This document shows, in pieces, positions 31,989 through 44,559 of a stretch of 64,000 nucleotides of DNA. Origin of the DNA: Bactrocera neohumeralis (lineage: Eukaryota > Arthropoda > Insecta > Diptera > Tephritidae); contig NW_026089623.1 in NCBI RefSeq assembly GCF_024586455.1, positions 15,132,236-15,196,235 on the forward strand, written 5' to 3'. Made by a program: the position numbers and the translations under genes. Numbering within the stretch: position 1 is the stretch's first letter; the number at the start of each line of letters is the position of its first letter. A model generated the notes under the pieces. That model saw nothing but the letters and a program-made list of their open reading frames with translations, made no database searches and was not told the origin of the DNA.

Positions 31989-33663
31989 GTATACCATCCC
32001 ACGATTTCAGGGTTAAAAGTGGTATGGTTGGATAGTGCTGATGCCCCAGATTAAGAATATATATAATTATTGCCGCCGCAAACTTATAGTTTTCGAGATA
32101 TTTGCATTTAACGTTGAAAATTTTGCAAATTTAATTTTGCAATTTCTCGACTTATGGTTAGTTTTTCTTCCATATTATGCACTTTTTAAACACTTAAAAT
32201 TCACTACAATATTTCTACATATTTATTTTTTTATTAATATTTTAGATATTTGCTTAAAATAAGCATTTTATATTTTACATAAATATTACTACACGCACAA
32301 TAACAATAAGGCCCGGTTTCACAGTCCATACTTATGTTGTACTTAAGATAAAACAGGAAAATATTGTTTTACAGTTCATACTTATGTAATGCTTAAGTAC
32401 TGAAAAGGGGAGACTTAAGCAGTGCTTAAATAACAGCTGATTTTTGTTTTGAATTTGCTTTGAATTTTCAGCGACATCTTTCGTAGCGTAGGGCAAGTGT
32501 CCGTTCGTTTGCACTCAATAACAGCTTATACTTTTCCTTCAGTTCCCATAGGTGCTCCGACTCGCTACTGATGAAATTTGGGGTTCTTTTGTTGTTTTCA
32601 TCAATTTTTGATATAATTTTCCTCGCAAATTTATGTATTGTCTGTTATAATTTAAATATTTCAAACATATTTTTATGAATGACATTTGTAAAACATATGT
32701 TGCCCATAACGTTGCCATATATCATAATAAAATTTTATAGAAATTGAGCATTGACTGTGAAACGCAAACGACCACTCAGTTTGCAACAATACTTAGCTAA
32801 GATTTTATTTAGGCACAACTTAAGTATGGACTGTGAAACCGGGCATAAGTGTTCCGTGTTGTCAAATAATAAGTGTTACCATATCACAAATGATTGAAAA
32901 CAATAAAAATAAATAAAAAAAACTCAAATGCATGAAAAAAATTATCCTGCGCGACCAACACCTGGGTGTATCAGGTTTTTACGATTGAAACTCCTTTTTG
33001 CGTTGGCGGCGCTTCAAAAAAATAACCCTGGCCGATCCAACACCGGGGTGTGCCAACACCAGGGTGTGTCAGGTTTTTTTCGAGTAAAACTCCTTTTTGC
33101 GTTGGCGGCCTTCGGCCGCGCTTCAAAAAAAATAACCCTGGCCGATCCAACACCGGGGTGTGCCAACAACAGGGTGTGTCAGGTTTTTTTTCGAGTAAAA
33201 CTCCTTTTTTGATTATTACTCATTATATAGCAAGAAAAAGGATAATGATTTATGTATTTGGGGTATAAACCTATTTTTTATTCGTTTGATAAATGTGTAG
33301 ATATGGCAATACTTATTATTTGACAACACGGAACACTTATTATTTATAATAATAACTATTTATAATAATATTTATGTAAAATATAAAATGCTTATTTTAG
33401 CAAACATCTAAAATATTAATAAAAAATAAATATGTAGAAATATTGTAGTGAATTGTAAGTGTATAAAAAGTGCATAATACGGAAGAAAAACTAACCATAA
33501 GTCGAGAAATTGCAAAATTAAATTTGCAAAATTTTCAACTTTAAATGCAAATATCTCGAAAACTTAAAGTTTGCGGCGGCTATAATTATATATATTCTTA
33601 ATCTGGAGCATCAGCACTATCCAACCATACCACTTTTAACCCTGAAATCGTGGGATGGTATAC
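31989..33663. mobile_element. TA-flanked fold-back element, family E copy 1
   Basis: The arms are about 330 bp (31989-32310 and about 33350-33663), starting GTATACCATCCCACGATTTC and its complement. TA lies just outside each end (31987-31988 and 33664-33665). The loop holds two GC-rich modules with GGCGGCCTTCGGCCGCG (about 32950-33200) and a unique stretch with an inner inverted pair (CCCGGTTTCACAGTCCATAC at 32312, complement near 32840). No gene. It sits in the TFIIB intron, 75 bp past the exon 2 donor. Confidence 0.85.
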
Positions 33664-33738
33664 TAAAGCCGACCCCCTTTGTAAATATCCCGAAAACCAA
33701 TTCACATCTACTACAAAGAAAATTGACACTTCACCTAC

Positions 33739-34240
33739 CTGCTTAAAGAGATTATTAGCGCGATCAACTATTGTTTTTGGAAGATTTATCCGATCTGCCA
33801 TTGTAGATATTTCCTTAAAGGCTGAAATCAATGATCTATCGGAGCTACTCATTGTGCGTCTATTTTGATATTTTGCTGCACCAAATGCGTCATAGGATGC
33901 AGACCCTGTTCCCGGTCCAATTATTGTTGACAGATCTCCCCCACCAAGCAATGGATTTTCAGCTCCTCCGACACGGCTTGGATCAACACCACTTTTTTCA
34001 TTACTAAACGTACGCCACTCCGAGCCTACATCAATAACACGATCACCTACTACAAGTCCACATTCTGAGCAAATCATGTCTCCAGCTCTGTAGTCCTCAA
34101 TTAGTGGTGCTTCAGGATGAGCGTAGCAACATAATTTGCTACTGCCATCGGATCTTAATATGATCATATATGCAGCACGTTCAGTATTAATAAATATTAC
34201 AAAACTCATGCGTCACTCACCTACTATTTATACTCGACAT
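33739..34240 (-). CDS. TfIIB: Transcription initiation factor IIB, 5' exons only
   Basis: General RNA polymerase II factor that bridges TBP and polymerase in the nucleus. I choose the ATG at 34240: exon 1 (34221-34240, MSSINS plus two bases) ends at a GTGAGT donor, and a 67-bp intron (34154-34220) ends in ATTAAG. Exon 2 (33739-34153) continues in frame, for 145 codons in total, to a donor CAG-GTAGGTGAAG. Visible domains are the zinc ribbon (CCYAHPEAP...CSECG, about residues 14-37), the B-reader/linker (EWRTFSNEKSG) and the start of the first cyclin fold (RTMSSSDRSLISAFKEI to RANNLFKQ). About 170 C-terminal residues of the usual 315 are missing. No further exon is visible to the left within the window. 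It is either the head of a very long gene or a partial duplicate. Confidence 0.9.
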
Positions 34241-34509
34241 TTCTTTTTATACTGAAAATTTTGGGATATATAGTTAATATTACTAAACACTTCCTAAAAA
34301 ATTTTCTTTGCATCTAAATTGGTATATAAACACAGAAGCTTTTCTATTACCGCTGAACCCTAACCATAACGGGGTGCCTGGTTTGGCAATTTTCGATTGC
34401 TGAAAATCTGAATCGCTCTCAATATTGCTGATAGAGACTTCACAAACTTCCAAAACGGGTTAAGAATCGGACGTGCAAGCGACTTGTTATTGTTCAATTT
34501 TCCAAATGT
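34241..34509 (-). other. Upstream region of TFIIB
   Basis: Non-coding. On the gene strand TATAAAA lies about a dozen bases before the ATG, too close to be a TATA box for this start. The promoter itself was not identified. Confidence 0.4.
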
Positions 34510-34890
34510 TTCCGGTCATCTCGACAGGCAAAAATGTATGGCATACTAACTGTCAAATCTATTGCTATTGCCATTGCCAAATCTGTATGTGGGCATTTGT
34601 TATCATAACATAATCATTTCCGAAAAGGCGTCCGGTAGGTGGGTTCGAGCCGATGTAGCACATGTTATGACCTCTTAAACTGTTTAAATCTATTATCTGG
34701 AAAAAATAGGAGAAACAACTTTTGTTTTACAAATGTATTTCTGTGAAAAATAAAAATTCATATTTTTTGACTACTTTATAATAATTGTGGCATAAATTTT
34801 ATAAACCAATTAAAATTATAAATTTAATATGAGCAATGGTATATTGATTTAAGCTTGTATAAGTTTATTAAATTTAAGACTTAAACTAAA
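34510..34890. repeat. Dispersed repeat R, copy upstream of TFIIB
   Basis: Shared with 63541-64000: TTGCCATTGCCAAATCTGTA, TGTGGGCATTTG, TAATAATTGTGGCATAA and GCTTGTATAAGTTTATTAAA occur in the same order in both. GGTTCGAGCC at about 34650 resembles an RNA polymerase III B box, but no A box was seen. Confidence 0.75.
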
Positions 34891-35171
34891 CATTAGTTTT
34901 TTTTAATGTTATTTTGAAAATATCCTTTATTTTTATAATATAACACAACCGTCTTAATACTCGCTCTACTAAACTTAATATTACCGAAATGAAAATGCAT
35001 ACTAATTAGTATACCATATATTGCTTTCCACCTTGTCGCGGTGCAGGGGCTTAAACTGCAACACAGTACGGCAACCGTCATGGGTGATGCTGCAGAGCAT
35101 CTCTCCTGGCGGTTGGCAGAAGCTGCATGTGAGCGGCGACAGGGAGCTACCACCTCCCAGTCCAGGGTGCT

Positions 35172-36278
35172 ATGCAACTCCTGTGCCCATTGGATGATTT
35201 GCAGCCAGGAGGTAAAAGGCTCTGGGATTCTGAGATTCGCCTTCTAAATAATAGACCGGTAGGCTCACAATGTGGGCTAAACGGTCGTAAGGACCAGATG
35301 AGCAACAACAACAACTCCAAACAACAACAACGTAAACCAAAGCATCAACAACAACAGCGCTCTTTGAGGAGCACGCTCGCGACGACGACGATGTGCCCTC
35401 TGGCAGCGGTACTCAGCGCAGTGTGGCCACAAAAGAGGAAAAGCGGCCAAATAACTCCTCAAGAGCCACCAAAGTTCGAACCGAGTCAGGGCAGAAAAAC
35501 CACAGGAAGCTAGTGGGAAATGCTCCAACCCTAACCCGCTGCCGTCGAGAACCGTAAGCCGCATATACTCGGAGGCCGTGAGAAGCATCCGGATGACGGT
35601 AGTGCCCCGCAACTACCCGGCGGAGGCCCTGGGGTCTGAAGAACAGACGGCTCCTTTAACGGCATTTACTGCAAGGGAGGTATGCTACTCGTCGACTGTC
35701 AGGATGAGAAGTCGGCCACCTGGTTACCGGAAGTCGCGCCAAGACTAGAGGGCTTTAAGGGTCCGCTCCTCTGTGTAAAGAGAGGCGAAGAAATACCACA
35801 AGTGTACAGCAAGACGGTATTCTTTCCCGTCGCGCTTGGTTTGCTAAAGAACCAAAACCTCGGCTTAAGTACCTCTCCGTGGAAGGTCGTAACGAGCAAA
35901 GTTGAGGGGACAGGGTGGAACCTCAACATCACAGTAGATGACGAATCCTACAAATACATAAAACAGAAGGGATTCCGGCTGAACTTTAGTATCAGCAAAG
36001 TGGTGATGAGGCCATTGAGGCCCAAGGCAACGCCAACGGCGAGCAAGGATCCTACGACGGGAATGACCGTAGTACCGACTCTACTCGTAGCCAGTTCAGC
36101 AGTGCCGGATGCGACTGCCGCTGTGGTTGCGGAAGAGCGACACGAGTCCCCCAACGACACCATCTCGGCTGGGCAGGCTGTAACCACTGCCGCCGATGAG
36201 CTTCTGGAAGAGCTGGAAATGCAGGTTGATGAAGAAGGCGGGGACGAGAACCTGTCTCTCATCGAGCCGATAATGTAA
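35172..36278 (+). pseudogene. LOA-like LINE ORF1 (gag-like)
   Basis: A Gln/Asn-rich low-complexity start (35300-35370) is followed by in-frame stops near 35512 and 35532. A clean 198-codon frame (35682-36278) then begins VDCQDEKSATWLPEVA. This block resembles the DUF4780 domain found in gag-like proteins of LOA-type LINEs, which bind element RNA. The C-terminus is acidic. No CCHC zinc knuckle was seen. Confidence 0.65.
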
Positions 36279-39200
36279 GCTTCAGCGCCGGCATAGAAGT
36301 TGCCCAGGTGAACCTGCATCACGCATCTTCAGCCTCGGCTGTCATCGTGAAGAGGTTCATCTCGGATAACCTGGGCATCCTCTTAATCCAAGAGCCATGG
36401 GTGTACAAAGAAGAAGTAAGAGGCCTCAATTCGAGGAAAAACAAGGTAATTTGGGATCTCTCTAGCGAGAGACCCCGTACCTGCGTAGTCATTAGAAACG
36501 ATATAGACTTCTTCTGTATTTCAGAGTTTCTAACGCAAGATCTAGTGGCGGTACAAAAGAAGGACAGATTAGGTCCAGACTTCGTCCTCGCATCCGCCTA
36601 CTTTCCAGGAGAGACAGCCACAGCACCCCCCCATCTATCCTCAGTCTGGAGGAGTACTGCAAAACAAATAAACTCCCCCTGACTTTAGGATGCGATGCCA
36701 AGAGACCTCAATGTCGGATCATAGGATCATTCGTTTTGCTCTAAGGGTGAAAGTCGAGGACCGATCTCCGACACGTATCCCTAAAAACACGAACTTTGAT
36801 ATTTTCAAAGAGACTTTGAGCAAAAATATAAGCGAAGTGGGGCAGGCAGATGGCAGGTCCACTGCAACTGAACTGGAGGACAGACTGAGTGCCATAAACC
36901 AGTCAATAATGGACGCCTATCACTGTGCCTGTCCGCTAAGAGTGACTACCAGTAAACAAATATTTTCCTGGTGGTCTAGCAAACTCTCGGCTCTCAGACA
37001 TAGGGTGCGAAGGCTGTTCAATAAAGCCAAGCACACAGGCGACTGGAGGAATACAAGCAGCACCTAACAACCTACAACTAGGAGATTAGGCTTGCAAAGA
37101 CAAATATTTTTAGGAAATTTTGTGGCAGGGTCTCCTCGACACCCGAGGCAGCTCGACTGTACAAGGCGTTGTCGAGAGGTAAGACAGACACTGTACTATT
37201 TATAAAAAGACAGGACGGGACCTATACGACCAGCGCGGAAGAGAGGGCGGAAACACTCTTACAAGCACACTTTCCGGAGACGGTTCAGGCTGATCTAACT
37301 CCAGCATCAGTCACACGTAGGCCGGGTAGATTCAGTCAAGTGGGCACTGGCCTCCTTTTCGCGCTACAAGTCACCGGGAGTGGATGGCGTCTTCCCAGCC
37401 CTTTTGCAGCAAGGTATGGATATTCTCCTGCCACACCTGCTGGGGCTGATGAGAGACAGTTTGGCGTTGTCGTATATCCCAGAGCCATGGAGAATTGCAA
37501 AAGTAATCTTCATCCCCAAGGAGGTAGGAGAGACTATTCGTTAGCCAAATCATTCCGGCCTATAAGTCTTACACCCTTCATGCTAAAGGGGATGGAGAAA
37601 GTAATAGATAACCACATCAGATCGGAAGCGCTGAAGATCGCACCCCTAAATGCTAGACCAACTCACGTTTGAGCTGCAGGATTCGCTGGATAACGGCGAG
37701 GTAGCGATTTGCGCCTTCCTGGACATTGAGGGTGCTTTTGATAACGCGTCTCACACTAGCGTGATCAAGGCACTGGAGAGTTGGAACGTAACAGCTCCGG
37801 TATGCAGATGGATAGGAGCCCTACTGCACACCAGGATAGCGGAAACAATGGTGGGGGAAAACAGGATTCGTCTTGGCACCACGAGGGGCTGCCCACAGGG
37901 TGGAGTACTTTCCCCTCTGCTATGGAGCCTGGTAGTAGATGAGCTCCTTGAGCTGCTCACCAGCAATGGAATCCGCTGTCAAGGGTACGCGGACGACATC
38001 GTCATAATGGCGCGAGGTAGATTTGAGAACACTCTCTGCGACATTGTTCAAAGAGACTCAAATCTAGCGAAGGGATGGTGCAACACGGTAGGTTTAAACA
38101 TCAACCCAGCAAAAACTACAGTTACCCCTTTTACTAAGCTGAGATCACTTCCGGGCTTGAGGTCCCTAACAAAAGGAGGCATGGAGGTGGAGATGTCGAA
38201 GGAGGTCAAATTCCTGGGCCTCATCTTAGACTCAACCCTAGGGTGGAGTAGGCATTTGGACTTAACGCTGTCCAAAGCAACTAAAGCACTTATGATATGC
38301 AGTCGCCTGGCCGGCAGATCCTGGGGATGCAAGCCCGGCATCATGAGATGGCTGTATACCATGATTGAAAGGCCTATCGTCACATATGGAGCGGTTGCCT
38401 GGGCTGCCAAGGCAGCGCAGTCTTCGGTGATCCGTAGACTATCAAAGCTGCAAAGGCTTGCCAGTGTCTGTGCTTCGGGGCAATGCGCACATGCCCCACG
38501 GGGGCACTGGAAGTCATTCTGGATCTCACACCGCTGCAACAGGCGATAAAACAAGTAACAAAACATACCATGCTACTAATATCAGCAGAAGGCTCCGGAA
38601 GAGGGAAGCTAATGTCCTCTCGACAAATGGAGGCACTAGCGGAAAGCACACCGCTGGCCCTCCACAGGACGGAACCACGAAGAGGATTAATTTCAAAAGG
38701 AACTATAGAGTTACTCTGGGCAGCAAGACGAAGTGGAGCGATTCCACGCTGGAAATGCTGCTGAAAGACAGTACCATCCAGTGGTACACTGACGGCTCAA
38801 AAACACCGGAAGGTATTGGGGCAGGTATTGCTGGACCGCGTACTAAGCTGTCCATACCAATGGGGTGCTTCCCAAGTATCTTTCAGGCTGAAGCTTTTGC
38901 CATATGTCAGTACGCAGAAATCAACCTCCGCCGCAACTATTGCAACCAGCGCATAGCCATTCTCAGCGATAGTCAAGCGGCACCAAACGCGATCTCAGCA
39001 TATGAAACCAAATTCAAAGTTCAAAGCACTAATTAACCTCCACCGAGACAAATTCAGCCTTCTCGTCGCGATCTACACAGGGCACTGCAAGCTCAGGAAG
39101 CACTTGTCCAATATGGGCATAGTCTCCTGTGCTAACTGCCGGTTCTGCGATCTGGAACAGGAAACACCAGCACACCTAATTTTGGATTGTACAGCAATCT

Positions 39201-39319
39201 GCAGAAAAAGGCTTAAGGCCCTGGGTTCCATATACATTAGCAGGGATCACATCACCTCAATAGCGCCCGGCAAACTCCTGGAACTATTCAGGCTGCTGGA
39301 GCTTTGGGAAGTCATGTGA
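36279..39319 (+). pseudogene. LOA-like LINE ORF2: endonuclease, RT, RNase H
   Basis: Six overlapping pieces in shifting frames make up ORF2. The AP endonuclease opens with VAQVNLHHASSASAV and has LLIQEPWVY (36308-36682), but its later catalytic blocks are broken. The reverse transcriptase lies at about 37510-38440, with AFLDIEGAFDNA, GCPQGGVLSPLLW and GYADDIVIM (catalytic DD near 37990). RNase H lies at 38780-38990, with WYTDGSK, GIGAGIAGP, IFQAEAFAI and LSDSQAA. A Cys-rich end (CANCRFCDLEQETPAHLILDC) closes it at about 39120-39190. The order fits target-primed retrotransposition machinery of the LOA/I type. Confidence 0.85.
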
Positions 39320-39390
39320 TATAGGAGAGGGCACAGTTAGTTGTGTGCACATCAGTTACATTAGCAATTTTTACGATTTTTATTTAATTG

Positions 39391-40019
39391 GCGGGCAGGA
39401 TAGAAAAAAAACTTAACGTTGTATGGAATTGGGGCAAAGTTTATTATCTTTTTCAATAAATTAGCTTCTAAAAAAACACTAAGAAAATTCAAGTTTGAAC
39501 ATATTTTTAAATAACGTAAAATTTTTGGTCAAAAACCATTTTTATTCAATTTTGGCACAATTCCGATTTCTTCGGTGCCGCGATCTGAAGGTACCGTTGG
39601 ACAGAGGAAGTCCTCCTGATTAAAAAATATACGGGGTTAAAGGTACCGCTTAGTTTACGAGATATTTGACTTCAAAGTTCAAAAATTCCCAAATTTCGAA
39701 CATTTCAACAAACTATTTCACCACATTAAACACACTGTTCGCACGTTTTTTACTTCATATTAATTAAATTAAACTATAAACATTTAAATACATCCACATT
39801 TTTCACTTTTTGCTGGTTTTTTCCTAAGAAATCTTTGTTTTAAAAATTACTTTTTACACTTGTAGTGAGCATCATTTATATGCTAACAATTATGAGGAAA
39901 TGGAGCGCTGCCATATGATAATAAACAAATATGAGCAATTCGCTGAATTTCTCTATTTCGATATAATTCCTCTTTCTTTATTTAGAAATCTTAGTTCTAA
40001 TAAAAACAAGTGCGTTTAT
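39391..40019. repeat. AT-rich DNA with a single arm related to fold-back family E
   Basis: 39595-39720 reads GAGGAAGTCCTCCTGATTAA, a short AT stretch, then GAGATATTTGACTTCAAAGT. This parallels the arms of 56214-57259 (GAGGAGGTCCTCCAGATTAA...GAGATATTTGCATTTAAAGT). No opposite arm was found. No gene. Confidence 0.5.
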
Positions 40020-40790
40020 AAATTATATTTCAAATTCAAATGAGTATAAACAATCTTTCCATGCATATGGATTTTTTCTTATTAAAATTTAATAATTTAA
40101 TATTACTTAATAAAATACTTAGGTTACCCCGGGTATTGGCTCGATCAGGATTAATTTTTAAAGGAGTACTACGCGAAAGTACTTCAGTCACCCCGATGTG
40201 ATATAAATTTTACAACATTATCATAGTTTTACTTATTTGTGTTTTTTAAATATAAATCACATAAAATACATATACATATGTGTATGGAAAAAGTGTTCAC
40301 AACTCAATTATAACTAGAAAAATGTAGTAAAAAAGAATCATGCAAAAAACAAACAAAGAAAAATCGTTAAGAATCCTACATATTTGGTGTTTAAGATGTG
40401 GCAACGCTCGTTTTCCTTATAATTGTAAACAGTCTAACCTTTGCAACGACAAGTGTGTTAAGTGATTTTTAAATTAATAAATTTAGGTGAAATATTACAA
40501 AATAGAAGTTAAATGTGAACTTCATTCAATGTTTAGAGTGGATATTTAAATATACCAAGTGGAAAATGTAAAAAAATTTAGTGAAACATAGAGAAATACC
40601 GTGTGTTTTTAGTGCAAATTTTTGAATTTTCAATCGGGAATATTTTAAAAAATATAGGTTATTTTTACATTACTTTTGCATATTTCTCCTCTGAAGAAGC
40701 TCCTCTATCCGCTCATACCCCATTTATACGGAAATTCGTTGTTTTTTTCCCCTCCGCCAAAGTAATCGAAATCGTGCCTTAATTTTTAAA
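40020..40790 (+). repeat. Fold-back family F, copy 2
   Basis: It aligns with 23690-24200 plus 27061-27230 and, reversed, with 58110-58700. It contains a short GC-rich module (about 40125-40205: ACTACGCGAAAGTACTTCAG). The right end CCCCTCCGCCAAAGTAATCG is shared with the complement at 58118-58145. A (TA)n run follows at 40798-40816. Confidence 0.7.
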
Positions 40791-40979
40791 AAATATATCT
40801 ATATATATATATATAAACCCTAGAAATTTCGCTTCAATCAATTATTTGTTTCCCTTCCAAAAAAAATTGAATTTTTGAATCCGTTAAAACAGGCTCTCCC
40901 ATTAATGGTATGGGAAATTCCTATAGTTGAGAATTGTGCAAAATTAAAAAATCTGAAAAATCTGGCGATGGTAGAGAGG

Positions 40980-42979
40980 ACGTAATACATATATTAGCCA
41001 ACGCTTTGATACTTTCACCAACTAAACTTCCTTCAAGAACACAAAGTGACAACAACAGGAATAAATCTTCTAAACTGCGCAACGGATTTTGATGCGGTTT
41101 TTTAAATAGATAGAGTGATTGAAGAGGAAAGTTTATATGTATAATAACATCGTAGTGAACAAATACAGTTATTTTGGAGTTTTCTAATGTGATGTCGTAA
41201 ATAATTAAATTGTTTTCCGCTTACGCTGCAAACGCAGGCAGAACCTTATGAGATTTATCAAAATAATGTACTAAGTATTGTACCCATTGAAAAGGTCTAC
41301 AGAAAACTCTGTGATGGTATATGTCTATCTCTTATGGATATCCTACAATAATATTTTTTGTCATTTACTTTTTACGAAAAATAATGTCAAATTTTCGGCC
41401 GGGGTGGCGGGATCGTGCATATAAATAGCGCGTCGGAGGCCGCGGTTCTCCCTATGGCACTTTGAATTTAGCATCGATCTGACGTGTTTATTATCGGAGC
41501 TCTCTAGCGAGGAATATTTAAACGGAATTGATGAAGTATATGCGTACAATTTCAAACTGATCCTTCCTCAAAGATAATACAATTGCCAAATATTTGGAAT
41601 AGCTTGCTCAGTAGGACATGCCAAAAGGCTGATGGCATAATCTTGCCAGCCGACTTTTTCAACTTTCCACGAATAGTAGAAAAGAACTGCAACCAAATAC
41701 GCAGTGCAATGGATTATAACTGGCTCAGTAGTACATCTGAAAAGACTGATGTCATAACCTTGCCAGCCTACTTCTTCAACTTTCCACACTTGAGAACCGA
41801 TTCATCATGTGCCGATTGGACTCCAGTGGGGAAATGATGGAGCCATGGGCGCAAAACTTCGGTTTTATTACGATTAAAGAGCACTCAAATATTTCTTAGA
41901 GACAGTTATTCGTTGTTTTTGTAGGATTATGAACTTGCGAGACACCCACTTTGCACAGAGTTTTCGCCTATTAAGGGCGTCCACTGCCTTCATTGCCCTC
42001 GGTGCTAATTTCGCCTCTTTCGAGAAAATTGGTTGAAGTACCATAAGTTCACTAAAAACGACAAACGACAGTTGCAGCTACTTGGCGGTTACATGTTTAA
42101 TCAAACCAAAAATTTGAAAATGAATTATAAAAGAAAAACTTTGTTCTTTCGCCTATGACATCAAGGTGGAACAGCTAGTAGATTTAAAAAAACGCGATAT
42201 TTAGTAATAATTATAAGCAAATATTAAGGATTCCAAAACTTACCGTTCTCGTTGCTTACAAACAAATAAAGTTGTCAATGAAAACTCATCGAAAGCACAC
42301 ATTGTAGGTCCAAACGACTTAGATTCCACACTCCACAAATGTGTTTTTAATTTTTTTCTGAGCGAAAAGATTTTAATTATCAAAAAAAATAAAATTTGAA
42401 ATTAGCAAATTATTTCCCAACAACATTATAATTTCACTATAAAACTAATATATTAATTCTATTTCACGAATTAACAAAAGCGTTTGCATTTTTGTTTACA
42501 ATTTGCCAGCTGTTCTAACCTTCTTCTCAACTCTGAAGAATTGCCTCACAAAATGGCAGTTGGCGTAATCTTTATATTAAGCCTATTATTCTTGGCACTG
42601 CCACTATACTCCATTTTTTCTTTTAGCGCTGATTCATAAAGATAACTTCGAATTTCAATTCTATTCTGCTTATTTTCTATTCCGTAAAATAATTAGTTGG
42701 ACATTTGGAGAGATGTAAGCTAGTATCCGGGAGGAGATTTAACAAATATTTGACAAATTACTACGAAAACCACCCAATTAGCTATTACCATTAAAATGTC
42801 AATCAGTATGCCTGTGAAAAGCTGGCGGTAAAGAAAATATAATTTAAAAGCTGTAAGCTCGGATAATGACTAAAACGTGCAGTTGTATAACCATTTTACT
42901 TGTATTGGGAATTTCATTTAAAACTGATTGGATCGAGTTGAAGATTGATTTTAAAGTTATAAGATTTATGTAGAAAACA
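40980..42979. other. Long stretch without a recognised gene
   Basis: 41035-41270 (CTGCGCAACGGATTTTGATG, TAGATAGAGTGATTGAAGAG) resembles the non-coding part of insect Helitrons, a weak call. 41607-41800 holds two ~115-bp direct repeats around TCTTGCCAGCC. The rest is AT-rich and shows nothing I can name. Confidence 0.4.
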
Positions 42980-44545
42980 TTTCTTCTTCTTTAATGGTGT
43001 AGACACAGCTTTCGCGGTTATAGCCGAGTTAACAACAGCGTGCCAATCGTTTGTTCTTCTCCACTTGACGACATGACCGCGCCAACGTAGGAGCTGTCTT
43101 TTAATTCATGAACTATGTCAATGTTGTGTGTATTTAATAGAGCTCATCGTTCCATCAAATTCGGTATTCGCCGTGGCCAAAACGCAAGGGAACACAAATC
43201 TTTCGCAGAACCTTTCTGTTGAAAACTCGTAACGTCGACTCATCAAATGTTGTCATCGTCCAAGCCTCTGCACCATATAGCAGGACGGGAATAATGACTT
43301 ACAGAGTTTGGTTTCTGTTCGTCCAAAGAGGACTTTACTTCTCAATTGCCTACTCAGTCCGAAATAGCATCTGTTAGCAAGAGTTATTCTGCGATGGATT
43401 TCGACGCTGACATTATTGTTGGTGTTGATACTGGTTCCAAGATAAACGAAATTATCACGACTATGAATTTATGACTATCAACAGTAACGTGAGAACATGG
43501 TCCCTAGTACGACGACTGTTTGTTTGTTGAAAGCTGATATTTCGCCTTGCCCTCGTTCACTGTCAGACCCTGTCTGGAGAAAACAGAACTAACGGCGCGG
43601 GTGTTGAGGCCGACGACATCAATATCATCTCTCTTTTCGATTCTTTCCGATTCGATTCTACCCGATTCTCTTTTCACTGGTCTTTTCCAAGATTTGGCGC
43701 ATGGTGAATACCTGGTCGGTTGTTTATTTTCCAGGTCTAAAGCCACGCTGATAAATTCCAATCAATTTGTTGACCGTGGGCTTTAATTTTTCACACAATA
43801 CGCTCGATAGAACTTTATATGCGATGTTGAGGAGGTTTATCCCACGGCACTTGGCGCAGATTTTTTGTGGATTGGGCAGAGCACACTTAAATTCCAATCG
43901 TTGGGCATGCTTTAGTGCGATCATTTTACAGAGAAGTTGATGCATGCTCCTTATCAGTTCTTCGCCGCCGGGTTTGAATAGTTCGATAGTTAATTACTAT
44001 CCGAGCGTCTTCATGGTCAAGCCATGGAATGTCTGCTCCATCGTCATCGATAGGGGAATCGGGTTCGCCTCCTCCTGGCGTTGTACGCTCACTGCCGCTG
44101 AAGAAGTGTTCCCTCCATAATTTTAGTATGCTCTGGACATCGGTCACTAGATCATTTTTGGGGTTCTAAAAGAGTATGCTCCGGTCTTGAAACCTTCTGT
44201 TAGTCGCCGCATTTTTTCTTGGAATTTCCGAGCATTACCCCTGTCGGCTAGCTTATCAAGCTCTTCATACTCACGCATTTCTGTCTGCAAAAATCGTCTC
44301 GCTTCCTTCTTCAACTCTCGGTATCTATCCCATCCCGGACGTGTTTTGGTCGATCGTAACGGTGCGAGGTAGGCAGCTTGTTTTCCCTCCGATCCGACAC
44401 GGCACTCCTCGTCGTACCATCTGTTCTTTTGAATTTTCCGGAAACCAATGGTTTTAGTTGCAGCTGTTCGTAAGAAGCTTGAAATGCCGTCCCGCAGTTC
44501 CCTTATACCGAGTAGTTGACAAGTACTCCAGAGAGCAGGATATCA
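42980..44545 (-). pseudogene. RTE-like LINE, minus-strand copy
   Basis: The reverse complement of the RTE-like LINE. Its (TTC)n tail and 3' end are at 42980-43050 and the truncated 5' end is near 44545, inside the endonuclease-RT linker. Recognisable minus-strand pieces are LRGIN-like LLNIAYKVLSSVLCEKLKPT (about 43790), GFRPGK (43730) and SPIDDDGADIPWLDHED (about 44030). There are numerous stops, and part of the RT palm is missing. Confidence 0.85.
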
Positions 44546-44559
44546 AGTTAAGTAAAAAT

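Larger units (their letters stand above)
35029..39390 (+). mobile_element. LOA-like LINE, near full length, decayed
   Basis: It begins at CCTTGTCGCGGTGCAGGGGC, a 5' start style seen in LOA/R1-type fly LINEs, and runs through a gag-like ORF1 and an ORF2 with endonuclease, reverse transcriptase, RNase H and a Cys-rich end. The 3' end near 39390 is set only by loss of recognisable sequence. RNase H in a non-LTR element with this gag suggests the LOA (or I) group. Confidence 0.8.

Noticed and set aside
36492..38649. Minus-strand frames across the LOA-like LINE
   Set aside because: Antisense shadows of the endonuclease, RT and RNase H coding sequence.
40020..40205. GC-rich module as a tRNA-derived SINE (GGCTCGACCAGG resembles a B box)
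   Set aside because: Agreement with the B box is partial, no A box was seen at the right distance, and copies sit inside larger inverted-repeat elements.
41583..41837. An 84-codon frame with internal similarity
   Set aside because: It follows a ~115-bp direct DNA repeat and is open on both strands; no protein family recognised.
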